Shown piece after piece: positions 46,581 through 54,263 of a DNA stretch of 64,000 nucleotides (positions within the stretch are counted from its first letter, which is position 1; each line of letters starts with the position of its first letter). The notes beneath the pieces are model-generated. The model saw only the letters and a list, made by a program, of their open reading frames with translations. It did no database searches and was not told where the DNA came from. This stretch comes from Arthrobacter citreus (GTDB taxonomy: Bacteria; Bacillota; Bacilli; Bacillales; Bacillaceae_G), in contig CP053688.1 of the NCBI GenBank assembly GCA_013200995.1, positions 2,852,001 to 2,916,000 on the forward strand, read 5' to 3'. The position numbers and the translations under genes are program-made.

Positions 46581-49500
46581 TTACTGATCTAATCCTAAAT
46601 TTTTTAAGATGTCTTCTAAAGTCTTGCCTTTATAAGTGGTTTTTGGTTTCGGCGTATTATTAACTGTAGGATTTTGTAATCCAAAGTTTTTCTCAATAAA
46701 ATACATGTCTTTTTCATCTACTACTTTGTCAAAGTTAAAGTCTGTTGTATTTTTATTTGTACCCCAATATGTTTGTACAGCAATCGCGTCTAAAATGTCG
46801 ATTACATTATCTTTGTTGACATCACCAGCCGCTCCACTTGTTAAATTCCAAAGCATTCTCTTTCCTACATATTCACCGCGTACATTATCTGATAGATTCA
46901 TTTTTCTATACATCGTAAAATGACCAGGCACATCGATTTTTACAGTATAAGGTTTTGGATCAGCCTTCATACCTTCAGCAGTATATTGACCACTACTATT
47001 GTAGATTGGAGCATCTACAATCGTTTTTCCGTCATATGAAGTAACGGTTACTTTTGCACCGATTTTACTTGCATCAATTGCATAATTCTTTTGACCAGTA
47101 GCTGGATCATATAACCCTTCTGATAATAAAGCTCCATCTATTCTTGAATTAGTTATCTTTTTATTATAAGTTTCCATATAAGTGTAGACATTATTTGTTT
47201 CTACATTTGATTGGTCTATCGTTGAAGTTGTCATTGTATACCAATCAAAAGGCAATCCTTTAATCCACTTACTTGCTGTTTTCAAATCAAAATTAAAAAG
47301 CTGTAAGTCTTCTGGCAATGCTTTCGTTCCATTATAAGTAAATGTAAATGTATAAAGGAGTGTACCTGCTGCAGCTGGTTCTGAAGATACAGTTACATTC
47401 GCATCTCCAAATTGTTTTACTGCATCATTTACTACTACATTTTGAATTGTTGCAAGATTTGGATCTACTTTTAAATTTATTTTAGTAGTTTTTAAATTTT
47501 TCACATTATTTGAACGAACACTGTAATTGACAGTATCGCCTGTTGTAACGGTTTTTTTACTTGCTTTTAAATAGTAATATGGTAAATTTTCGCTTACGAA
47601 TGTTACTTCTAACATATTTGATGCATTTGCTGTAAAGTTTCTAGCTGCATCAAAACCATAAAATGAAACATTTAACGGAGTAGAGCTTTTCTTAACTAAA
47701 ATTTTGTCAGTATAGTTACCGTTTTTATCTGTATACTTTGGCTTTGCAGGAAACGGACTATTGTAAAACGATACAACTGCATTGCTTGATTGATCTACTG
47801 GTATACCTAATTTACTTGCTTCTGCAGTTTCTGGATCATTTAAGTTAATATTAAAATCATATAAAAACTGTCCATTCGAATCAAATTGACTATCTTTATA
47901 TTCAATTACTTTTTGATCTAAATTGTCAAAGCTAGACGTCATAGTTGGTGCTCCAGCGTCAATAAAGAAATCAGCTGCTTTAGTGAATACTTTACCTTTT
48001 TCATTTGTTCCAATCATTTTTAATCGATATTTACCTGCTGTTGCATTAATCGGCTCACTATTAATTGGATTTTTCGCATCACCAGTAAATGGATAGTAAA
48101 ATGAATTAAATCCCCTTCCAATCGTATAAGATTGATTTTCATTCAATGTAATTGGTGTAAAAGAACCGACTAAACCTAGATCCTCACCAGTTTCAGCATC
48201 TTGTAACACTACCTCTAATGTTTTCATATGTGATTTTAATGAGTAAGTAAAGCTTAAATACGGATTCGCATTTTCTGGCCAGTCCGTATTAGTACCAAAC
48301 ATTGGATTGCTGATTTTAAAAGTATCAATTCCTTCATCAACAACTCGCCCACCGAATGGAATTTGATATTCTTCAGTTGAATCTGCTGTATTTGTAAAGG
48401 TAATATATCCTTCATAGGTCCCTGTTTCAGCTGTTTTTGGAATGTTTAAGTTAAACTTAACATTCTTCTGGTTAATTCCATTTAATTTTACAGATGTAGG
48501 TCCTGTTAATGTTACATTATTCCCGACCGCGTCTTTAGATCCTCTTAATCCAGTTTGGAATTTCACGTCTACTTTAAATGTTTTCGCTTTTTCACTACGA
48601 TTCTTTAACGTAATATTACGGGAATCCGTAATATCTTTGTCATCAGATCCATAAGAACCGAAACTAATACCACCAGTTAGTTCTTTAATAGATTTTTCTT
48701 TACCATTAATAATTGTTGGCGTTTGATCCACAACTTCTAATTCTACATTAGAGTGAATTGCTTCGTATGCATCTACTCGACCACTACCTACTTCAAAAAC
48801 ACTATACGCTTTCGATAATGGATCAGCTGTGTTCATTAAGATTGATTTAACATCCTCAGGTTGTAAATCTTTATTTGATTGAAGTAATAATGCTGATACA
48901 CCTGCTACATACGGTGTTGCCATAGATGTTCCCGATAAGCGCGCATAAGCATATCGATAGTCTTCAGGTTTTGATCCATCATCTGTCTTATTATTTATAT
49001 AAAATGGTACAGTTGAAAGAATGGCTACACCTGGAGCAGTCACTTCTGGTTTAATATCGTAGTTAATGCGTGATGGACCTCTTGAACTAAATCCTGCTAA
49101 TTCATCTGATGCTGTTTGTATCTTTTTAAAATCGCCAAAAGTGAAATCTGATGCACCAGCTTTGATTGCAGCCGAAATTTCTAAACCTTGTTCATTTGAA
49201 ACAGAAAATGCAGGAATTGCGTCCACTGATTCACCAAGGAATGCTTGAATTGGACCTTCAGCTTTATTTGTTTCATCATTATACATTAATACGCCTACAG
49301 CACCGTTTACTTTTGCGTTTTTAATTTTATCAATTAATGCAATCGTACCACGTTTAATAAAGGCAATTTTTCCTTTTACATCTTTACCGGTAAAATCTGC
49401 TGGGTTTCCAAGACCAACATCAACTAATTGATAAGTTTTTCCTTTTAGTGATGTCATATTATCTGAATAATTTTGAGCTAATTGTATTGCTGAATAGTTC

Positions 49501-50750
49501 TTTCCATTATTTACTCCTGCGTATTGGTACACATCTAAAGCGACTGACGATGCACCAACTGTTAACGCTAATGCCGCAGCTCCAGGTGAACCAAGTGTAT
49601 ACATTTGATCACCAGTATTTCCTGCTGCAACGACTGTTGTAATACCACTTAATACAGCGTTGTTTACTGCAATTGAAGTTGCAGCCAGTGGATCATTTAA
49701 AGCTGCACCAAGTGACATATTGATAACGTCCATACCGTCTTGAACTGCACGGTCGATCCCTGCAATAATGGCATCCGTTGTTCCACTTCCATATGGTCCA
49801 AGCACACGGTAAGAGTATAAATCCGATTCCGGTGCTGCACCTAACGTTTTATACTCACTATTTGCTTTACCACGTCCACCTATAATTCCAGCTACATGCG
49901 TACCATGCTCAGTATAATAAGTTTCTGAATTACTAATTTCAGGTTTACCTGATTTCTTCCAATCAGCGTATGTTGTTTCCATAGGATCATTATCGTTATC
50001 TACGAAATCGTATCCACCTTTATAAGCAGACTTCAAATCTGGGTGGTTATAATCCATACCCGTATCTAAAATCCCAACTTTAATTCCTTTACCAGTAAAG
50101 CCTTCAGCATGTAAACGATCTAACGCATCATATGGAGTATAGTTTCCAACATTTGCTTCATCCGCTTTTAGTTGTTCATTTTCTTTTGGTGGATCAATTG
50201 AAAATGTTTGGTTACTCCAAACTGTTTTAACTGCATTGGATGTTAATAGATTCTTAATTTGATTTGCTGGTAGTGTCATGGATACACCATTAAAAGCATT
50301 TTTGTATGAACGATTTATTTTATAATCCACTTTTTTACTTTTTTCACTTTTCAATACTTGAGCAATATCTTTCGTAAAAGTATCATGGTCTTGATCAATT
50401 CGTGCCTCAGCGTCTGATTTTGTTAAACTTTTACCTTCTACACTCGCCTCAATTTGTGCTACTTTAACAGGCTGATTTACAAATTCAACAATGACACTTG
50501 TTTGCTCTGTAGAGTTCAAATCAATATCTGAAGAAATTTGAAGCCCTGATTCTTCATTCGTTGAAAGCTCTTTAAGAGCCGCTCTTTGCTGTGCAGTTAG
50601 GTTAGCAAGAATATCTTCTGCTTTACTTGGACTAGCAGCATTTGATATATTTAATGTTTGTCCAAGTGAACCTAATATAAAACTAGATGTTAAAGCTACT
50701 ATTGTAAAACCTTTAAAAACTACTTTGCCCTTCTCTCTCTTTTCCCCCAT
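46581..50750 (-). CDS. Secreted S8 subtilisin-like protease with cohesin-like and dockerin-like modules (paralogue 3)
   Basis: 1389 residues, collinear with the other two. Signal peptide (FKGFTIVALTSSFILGSLG), propeptide, catalytic motifs GILDTGMDYNHPDL, EHGTHVAGIIGG and LSGTSMATPYVAG, PA insertion, Fn3-like region. The cohesin-like part starts YYYLKASKKTVTTGDTVNYS. The dockerin-like tail is GDVNKDNVIDILDAIAVQ then DFNFDKVVDEKDMYFIEKNFG. It shares with paralogue 2 the NPMFGTxxxWPxNAxPxLSF segment that paralogue 1 lacks, so 2 and 3 are the more recent duplicates. It is separated from paralogue 2 by 5.3 kb holding four regulatory or membrane genes. Own promoter and terminator. Confidence 0.9.
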   Translation of the reverse strand: MGEKREKGKVVFKGFTIVALTSSFILGSLGQTLNISNAASPSKAEDILANLTAQQRAALKELSTNEESGLQISSDIDLNSTEQTSVIVEFVNQPVKVAQIEASVEGKSLTKSDAEARIDQDHDTFTKDIAQVLKSEKSKKVDYKINRSYKNAFNGVSMTLPANQIKNLLTSNAVKTVWSNQTFSIDPPKENEQLKADEANVGNYTPYDALDRLHAEGFTGKGIKVGILDTGMDYNHPDLKSAYKGGYDFVDNDNDPMETTYADWKKSGKPEISNSETYYTEHGTHVAGIIGGRGKANSEYKTLGAAPESDLYSYRVLGPYGSGTTDAIIAGIDRAVQDGMDVINMSLGAALNDPLAATSIAVNNAVLSGITTVVAAGNTGDQMYTLGSPGAAALALTVGASSVALDVYQYAGVNNGKNYSAIQLAQNYSDNMTSLKGKTYQLVDVGLGNPADFTGKDVKGKIAFIKRGTIALIDKIKNAKVNGAVGVLMYNDETNKAEGPIQAFLGESVDAIPAFSVSNEQGLEISAAIKAGASDFTFGDFKKIQTASDELAGFSSRGPSRINYDIKPEVTAPGVAILSTVPFYINNKTDDGSKPEDYRYAYARLSGTSMATPYVAGVSALLLQSNKDLQPEDVKSILMNTADPLSKAYSVFEVGSGRVDAYEAIHSNVELEVVDQTPTIINGKEKSIKELTGGISFGSYGSDDKDITDSRNITLKNRSEKAKTFKVDVKFQTGLRGSKDAVGNNVTLTGPTSVKLNGINQKNVKFNLNIPKTAETGTYEGYITFTNTADSTEEYQIPFGGRVVDEGIDTFKISNPMFGTNTDWPENANPYLSFTYSLKSHMKTLEVVLQDAETGEDLGLVGSFTPITLNENQSYTIGRGFNSFYYPFTGDAKNPINSEPINATAGKYRLKMIGTNEKGKVFTKAADFFIDAGAPTMTSSFDNLDQKVIEYKDSQFDSNGQFLYDFNINLNDPETAEASKLGIPVDQSSNAVVSFYNSPFPAKPKYTDKNGNYTDKILVKKSSTPLNVSFYGFDAARNFTANASNMLEVTFVSENLPYYYLKASKKTVTTGDTVNYSVRSNNVKNLKTTKINLKVDPNLATIQNVVVNDAVKQFGDANVTVSSEPAAAGTLLYTFTFTYNGTKALPEDLQLFNFDLKTASKWIKGLPFDWYTMTTSTIDQSNVETNNVYTYMETYNKKITNSRIDGALLSEGLYDPATGQKNYAIDASKIGAKVTVTSYDGKTIVDAPIYNSSGQYTAEGMKADPKPYTVKIDVPGHFTMYRKMNLSDNVRGEYVGKRMLWNLTSGAAGDVNKDNVIDILDAIAVQTYWGTNKNTTDFNFDKVVDEKDMYFIEKNFGLQNPTVNNTPKPKTTYKGKTLEDILKNLGLDQ

Positions 50751-50864
50751 ATTGCTTCCTCCAGTTCATTCATACAATTAATTACAAAAAACTTCTTTTT
50801 CTGACAAAATTCACTATAATTACTCATTTAAAACAAATAATTTTCGTGCATTTATCTTAATTAT

Positions 50865-50902
50865 ATTATCGTGAATATTCTGTTTTTAATCAACCGGGTT
50901 AT
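50865..50902 (-). promoter_or_regulatory. Promoter of protease gene 3 with upstream ATAACCCGGT element
   Basis: Minus strand: -35 TTGATT (50888-50893), 17-bp spacer, -10 GATAAT (50865-50870), preceded by ATAACCCGG in the position where proteases 1 and 2 have ATAACCCAA. The remaining bases of 50903-51087 show no gene. Confidence 0.7.
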
Positions 50903-51087
50903 TATAAACCTTTATGTATCAACGTTTCTCTTAATCATTATGAAAAACGACAAAATTCTACAAAGGTTTTATCTCAAATTAACCCGTCTTTTAATGGTGT
51001 TGGAGGCTTGTTTTATATTTTAATTAACTTATAAAGAAATTTTTAATGTTATTTTTAGATAAGGGCTCTGTATTTGATCTTTCAAAT

Positions 51088-51118
51088 AAAAAAAGGTTGC
51101 CAAGTTAGACAACCTTTG
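51088..51118 (-). terminator. Terminator of the 58-residue membrane protein gene
   Basis: AAAGGTTG/CAACCTTT stem with a T run on the minus strand. Confidence 0.8.
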
Positions 51119-51145
51119 GAGTTCTTATTGAACGAATGCAGTGCG

Positions 51146-51322
51146 TTAGTTGAATTGTTTCTTATTACGGTTCCTTTTTACAACATAGTCCCAAATTGAA
51201 TAGACAGCGCTTTGAGCAAATAGCAAGATAAGTATCCAAACACTAATATTTTGCAAATTCGATTTTGTGATTAGGATAACAATAGGTACGAAGATTATGC
51301 TTATAACTAAAAATTTTATCAT
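51146..51322 (-). CDS. Small two-helix membrane protein, function unknown
   Basis: 58 residues from ATG 51322, chosen because AGAGGGGAT precedes it; a GTG at 51340 is in frame but lies before that site. Two membrane segments (FLVISIIFVPIVILIT and ISVWILILLFAQSAVYSIW) are followed by a basic tail (YVVKRNRNKKQFN). The strong terminator supports a real gene. No family recognised. Confidence 0.65.
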   Translation of the reverse strand: MIKFLVISIIFVPIVILITKSNLQNISVWILILLFAQSAVYSIWDYVVKRNRNKKQFN

Positions 51323-51508
51323 TTTATCCCCTCTGGCCACTTTTTTATAATTCCAATATTTTACAACTAATTTGACTATATTAATAATTCTAGATTAAAG
51401 TTAATTGTCCTTTTAGGAATATAGTGCCATTTAGTTACTTAAAAAAAATCAACAATCTGCTTTATCGTATGCTTGTTTTTAGTTTTTTTACTTAAATGCG
51501 GGAAGAAC

Positions 51509-51537
51509 AAAAAAAAGACCAAAAATTGGTCCTTCCC
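51509..51537 (-). terminator. Terminator of the zinc-ribbon MBL gene
   Basis: GACCAA/TTGGTC hairpin followed by eight T on the minus strand; an outer GGGAAG/CTTCCC pair encloses it. Confidence 0.75.
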
Positions 51538-51543
51538 AGTCTA

Positions 51544-52365
51544 TTAAGTATCAAATAATGTCCCTTCCAATGCTTCTATATATCTATTAGCTGAATTATG
51601 AATGACGAGTTTTCCATTTTCTTTTACAATCCCATGAAATGCATTATAAATCCTATCAAACTTTAACGTTTCTACAACCTCTGATATTTCTTTAACTTTT
51701 TTTGCAGGTAATGGGATTAGATTAGGGTAGCTATACATAAAACTTACCCACTTTGGATCTGCGACTACTTGAATTATATCTCCTGTTAACAGTACTCCTT
51801 TTTGCTCATTTCCAGTTTGCCATTCTAATACAGACCCACCTTTATAGTGTCCACCTAGCCGGCGAATGTTAACTCCATTATCTAGCTCTAACGATTCACC
51901 CGACCAAAAAATAATCTTATCGCTTTGTCTCGTAACCCACTCTTGATCATCCTCGTGTATGTATACTGGTACATCAAATTCTTCTGCCCATTCAATTTTA
52001 CTAGAGTAGTAGTGTGGATGTGATATTGCAATTGCATCGAGTCCCCCTAAGCGCTTTATTTCTTCAATAGTTTTCTCATCTATATAGGACACACAATCCC
52101 ATAATAAATTAAACCCTTTATTCTTAACGAGATAGGCGGTTTGCCCAATACCAAACTTCGGACTAGTCTGTATACTAAATAGGTTCTCTTCTTCAAAACG
52201 TATAATGTTTTGAAAGTTTTTTTCCTTCATCAATTGTAATGTTGTCCAACTTTGTCCATTAGGGTTGATGTATTGTCTTTCTTCAGAACAAATTGTGCAG
52301 TACATAGGAGGATAATTAGATTTGTTATACTGTACGCCACATGTCGTACACATAAAATTTAACAT
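51544..52365 (-). CDS. Metallo-beta-lactamase-fold hydrolase with N-terminal zinc ribbon
   Basis: 273 residues. The first 30 residues hold two CxxC pairs (MCTTCGVQY and MYCTICSEE), a rubredoxin/zinc-ribbon-like knuckle. The rest is an MBL domain (AYLVKNKGFNLLWDCV, DAIAISHPHYYSS, RRLGGHYKGGSVLEW, GVLLTGDIIQVVAD, NAFHGIVKENG). The metal motif HxHxDH reads HPHYYS, so the last two ligands of the usual box are absent, while the later His and Asp residues remain. It could bind one metal or have altered chemistry. Substrate unknown. The ribosome binding site is weak. Confidence 0.8.
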   Translation of the reverse strand: MLNFMCTTCGVQYNKSNYPPMYCTICSEERQYINPNGQSWTTLQLMKEKNFQNIIRFEEENLFSIQTSPKFGIGQTAYLVKNKGFNLLWDCVSYIDEKTIEEIKRLGGLDAIAISHPHYYSSKIEWAEEFDVPVYIHEDDQEWVTRQSDKIIFWSGESLELDNGVNIRRLGGHYKGGSVLEWQTGNEQKGVLLTGDIIQVVADPKWVSFMYSYPNLIPLPAKKVKEISEVVETLKFDRIYNAFHGIVKENGKLVIHNSANRYIEALEGTLFDT

Positions 52366-52435
52366 CTACTCATTCATCTCACTTTCCCTCGAATTTACTC
52401 TGAACATTTTCTTGAAGGTAAAAATTCCCAATAAA

Positions 52436-52500
52436 ATAAAGACACATTTAAGTATAGTAAATCAAAAACTGATTTATTACACTTGAATGTGCCTAAACGA
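52436..52500 (-). terminator. Long hairpin terminator after the YbaK-type gene
   Basis: Arms GACACATTTAAGTATAGTAA.. and ..TTATTACACTTGAATGTGCC pair with a few mismatches around AAAAC (52441-52493), with an AT-rich tail on the minus side. Confidence 0.6.
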
Positions 52501-52518
52501 TTAAAGTCATGTATTCTA

Positions 52519-52995
52519 TTATTTAATTTTTACAACCTTACCTTTTGTCATTTCAATCAGTTCTGTTGGTGTTAACTGAAAAATTGCTTTTGGATGGCCT
52601 GCTGCAGCCCATACTTCACTATACTGTAATAGATCTTCATCAATAAAGGTAATTATTGGGTTTTTGTGACCAATTGGTGCTACTCCTCCAATTACAAATC
52701 CTGTTTGTTCACGAACGAAGTCGGCATCTGCTTTCCCTAATTGATCATTTAGAGCTTGCTCTATTTGTTTCTCATTCACTCGATTTATACCACTTGCTAC
52801 TACTAATACAGGGCTATTTGAGCTTTCTATTTTAAATATAATAGACTTAGCTATTTGAGCCACTTCACAATTTAATGCATCCGCTGCTTCCTTTGCAGTC
52901 CTTGCACTATTTGGAAGTTCTATAACTTTATTTGAATAACCTAACTCAAAAATTAAATCTTGAATGATTTGCGCACTTTCTTTTAATACTTCCAC
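52519..52995 (-). CDS. YbaK/EbsC-family aminoacyl-tRNA deacylase-like protein
   Basis: 158 residues from GTG 52995, which has AAGGGA upstream; the frame extends to a TTG at 53046 overlapping the preceding gene, less likely. YbaK/ProX-fold marks: IELPNSARTAKEAADALNCEVAQIAKSIIFK (split), PVLVVASGINRVNEKQIEQAL, TGFVIGGVAPIGH and the terminal VWAAAGHPKAIFQLTPTELIEMT. Members hydrolyse mischarged tRNAs such as Cys- or Ala-tRNA(Pro). The exact tRNA specificity is not readable. It directly follows the MBL gene at 53034, probably in one operon. Confidence 0.9.
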   Translation of the reverse strand: MEVLKESAQIIQDLIFELGYSNKVIELPNSARTAKEAADALNCEVAQIAKSIIFKIESSNSPVLVVASGINRVNEKQIEQALNDQLGKADADFVREQTGFVIGGVAPIGHKNPIITFIDEDLLQYSEVWAAAGHPKAIFQLTPTELIEMTKGKVVKIK

Positions 52996-53033
52996 TAGAT
53001 CACATCCCTTAAAATATATATTGAATTTCAAAT

Positions 53034-54128
53034 TTACTTCCACCAAATAGAATTAGGGAATTCACCTGTGCTTAGATTGATTGTTTCACCAATTTTAGGT
53101 GTGGAGTACTTTACTCCATTTTCTTTAGCCGCTTTTACAGCCCGTTCAATCGGATCATTCCAATCATGAAATGCCAATGTAAAAGCACCAAAATGAATTG
53201 GTACAAGAACTTCACCTTTTACATCTATAAATGCTTTAACAGTTTCTTCCGGTAACATATGAATTGCAGACCATCGCTTATCGTATTGACCGCACTCCAT
53301 TAGCGCTAGATCAAACGGACCATATTTTTCACCAATTTCCTTAAAATGAGGTGCATAACCGCTATCTCCACTAAAGTAGATTTTCGTTTTCTCTCCAATG
53401 ATGACCCATGAACACCACAAAGTACTGTTACGATCCGTCAAACTTCTTCCTGAGAAATGTCTTGCAGGAGTACAAGCTAATGTTAAATGCTCAAACTTAA
53501 ATTCTTCCCACCAATTATGTTCAGAAATATTCTCTTTAGGGACACCCCAGCTCACTAAGTGACTACCTACCCCTAGAGGAACAATAAATCGATTTACTTT
53601 CTGTTTGATTTTTTTTATCGTGCCGTAATCCAAATGGTCATAATGATCATGCGATAAAATGACGGCGTCTATTTTTGGTAATTCACTAATCTCAATCGGC
53701 AATCCACCACTATATCTCTTACCGCCAAATTGTGGAAAGGGTGTTGGTGCGTTCCCAAACATTGGGTCAACTAAAATCGTTTTTCCTTCGATTTCAATTA
53801 ATAACGCCGAATGGCCAAACCAAGTAATTTTAGCATCTTTATTTTTTGAATAAAATGCTGTAGCATCAATTTTCTCCATTGGAATACCATCTTTAGGTTT
53901 TCGATTCGGGCTTTTCTTAGCAAAATCTCTAATCATAGAAATATTTGTTTTAAAATCCATACTCATACTCGTTGGAACTTGGTTTATAAATTTACCTTTT
54001 TCATAATGATCTAAAGTCTGGAAAGTTTCCATTTGTTCTTTTGAATATCGCTTACCAAAATGCGGATATGTATTTAAAAACGTTATGATCATAATAACAA
54101 GTAATATTAAAATTAGTAAAAATAACAT
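53034..54128 (-). CDS. Membrane-anchored MBL-fold hydrolase (UlaG/NAPE-PLD-like)
   Basis: 364 residues. An N-terminal membrane segment (LFLLILILLVIMIITFL) acts as anchor. The MBL domain has ITWFGHSALLIEIEGKTILVDP, the complete metal motif SHDHYDHLDYGT, TPARHFSGRSLTDRN, KIYFSGDSGYAPHF and VPIHFGAFTLAFHDW. The WFGHSA...LVDPMF and ARHFSGR motifs are those of the NAPE-PLD/RomA group, suggesting a phosphodiesterase. Natural substrate unknown. GGAGGT lies 10 bp before the ATG. Confidence 0.88.
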   Translation of the reverse strand: MLFLLILILLVIMIITFLNTYPHFGKRYSKEQMETFQTLDHYEKGKFINQVPTSMSMDFKTNISMIRDFAKKSPNRKPKDGIPMEKIDATAFYSKNKDAKITWFGHSALLIEIEGKTILVDPMFGNAPTPFPQFGGKRYSGGLPIEISELPKIDAVILSHDHYDHLDYGTIKKIKQKVNRFIVPLGVGSHLVSWGVPKENISEHNWWEEFKFEHLTLACTPARHFSGRSLTDRNSTLWCSWVIIGEKTKIYFSGDSGYAPHFKEIGEKYGPFDLALMECGQYDKRWSAIHMLPEETVKAFIDVKGEVLVPIHFGAFTLAFHDWNDPIERAVKAAKENGVKYSTPKIGETINLSTGEFPNSIWWK

Positions 54129-54215
54129 TTAACGTCTACCTCCAAAAATATTTCTACTAAAATTTACACTACCACAAATTAGGAAGATTAAACAAATATT
54201 CAGATTGTTATTTAC

Positions 54216-54258
54216 TAAAAAAAAAAACACCTTTTATGTTTTGTTCATAAAAGGTGTT
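54216..54258 (-). terminator. Terminator of the hen1-pnkp operon
   Basis: A perfect 13-bp stem AACACCTTTTATG/CATAAAAGGTGTT, with a long T run on the minus strand, directly after the pnkp stop. Confidence 0.9.
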
Positions 54259-54263
54259 TCATT

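Noticed and set aside
32433..50750. Composite transposon or recent insertion carrying the protease cluster
   Set aside because: No transposase, terminal inverted repeats or tRNA attachment site was seen. The paralogues are collinear but clearly diverged, so older duplication explains the pattern.
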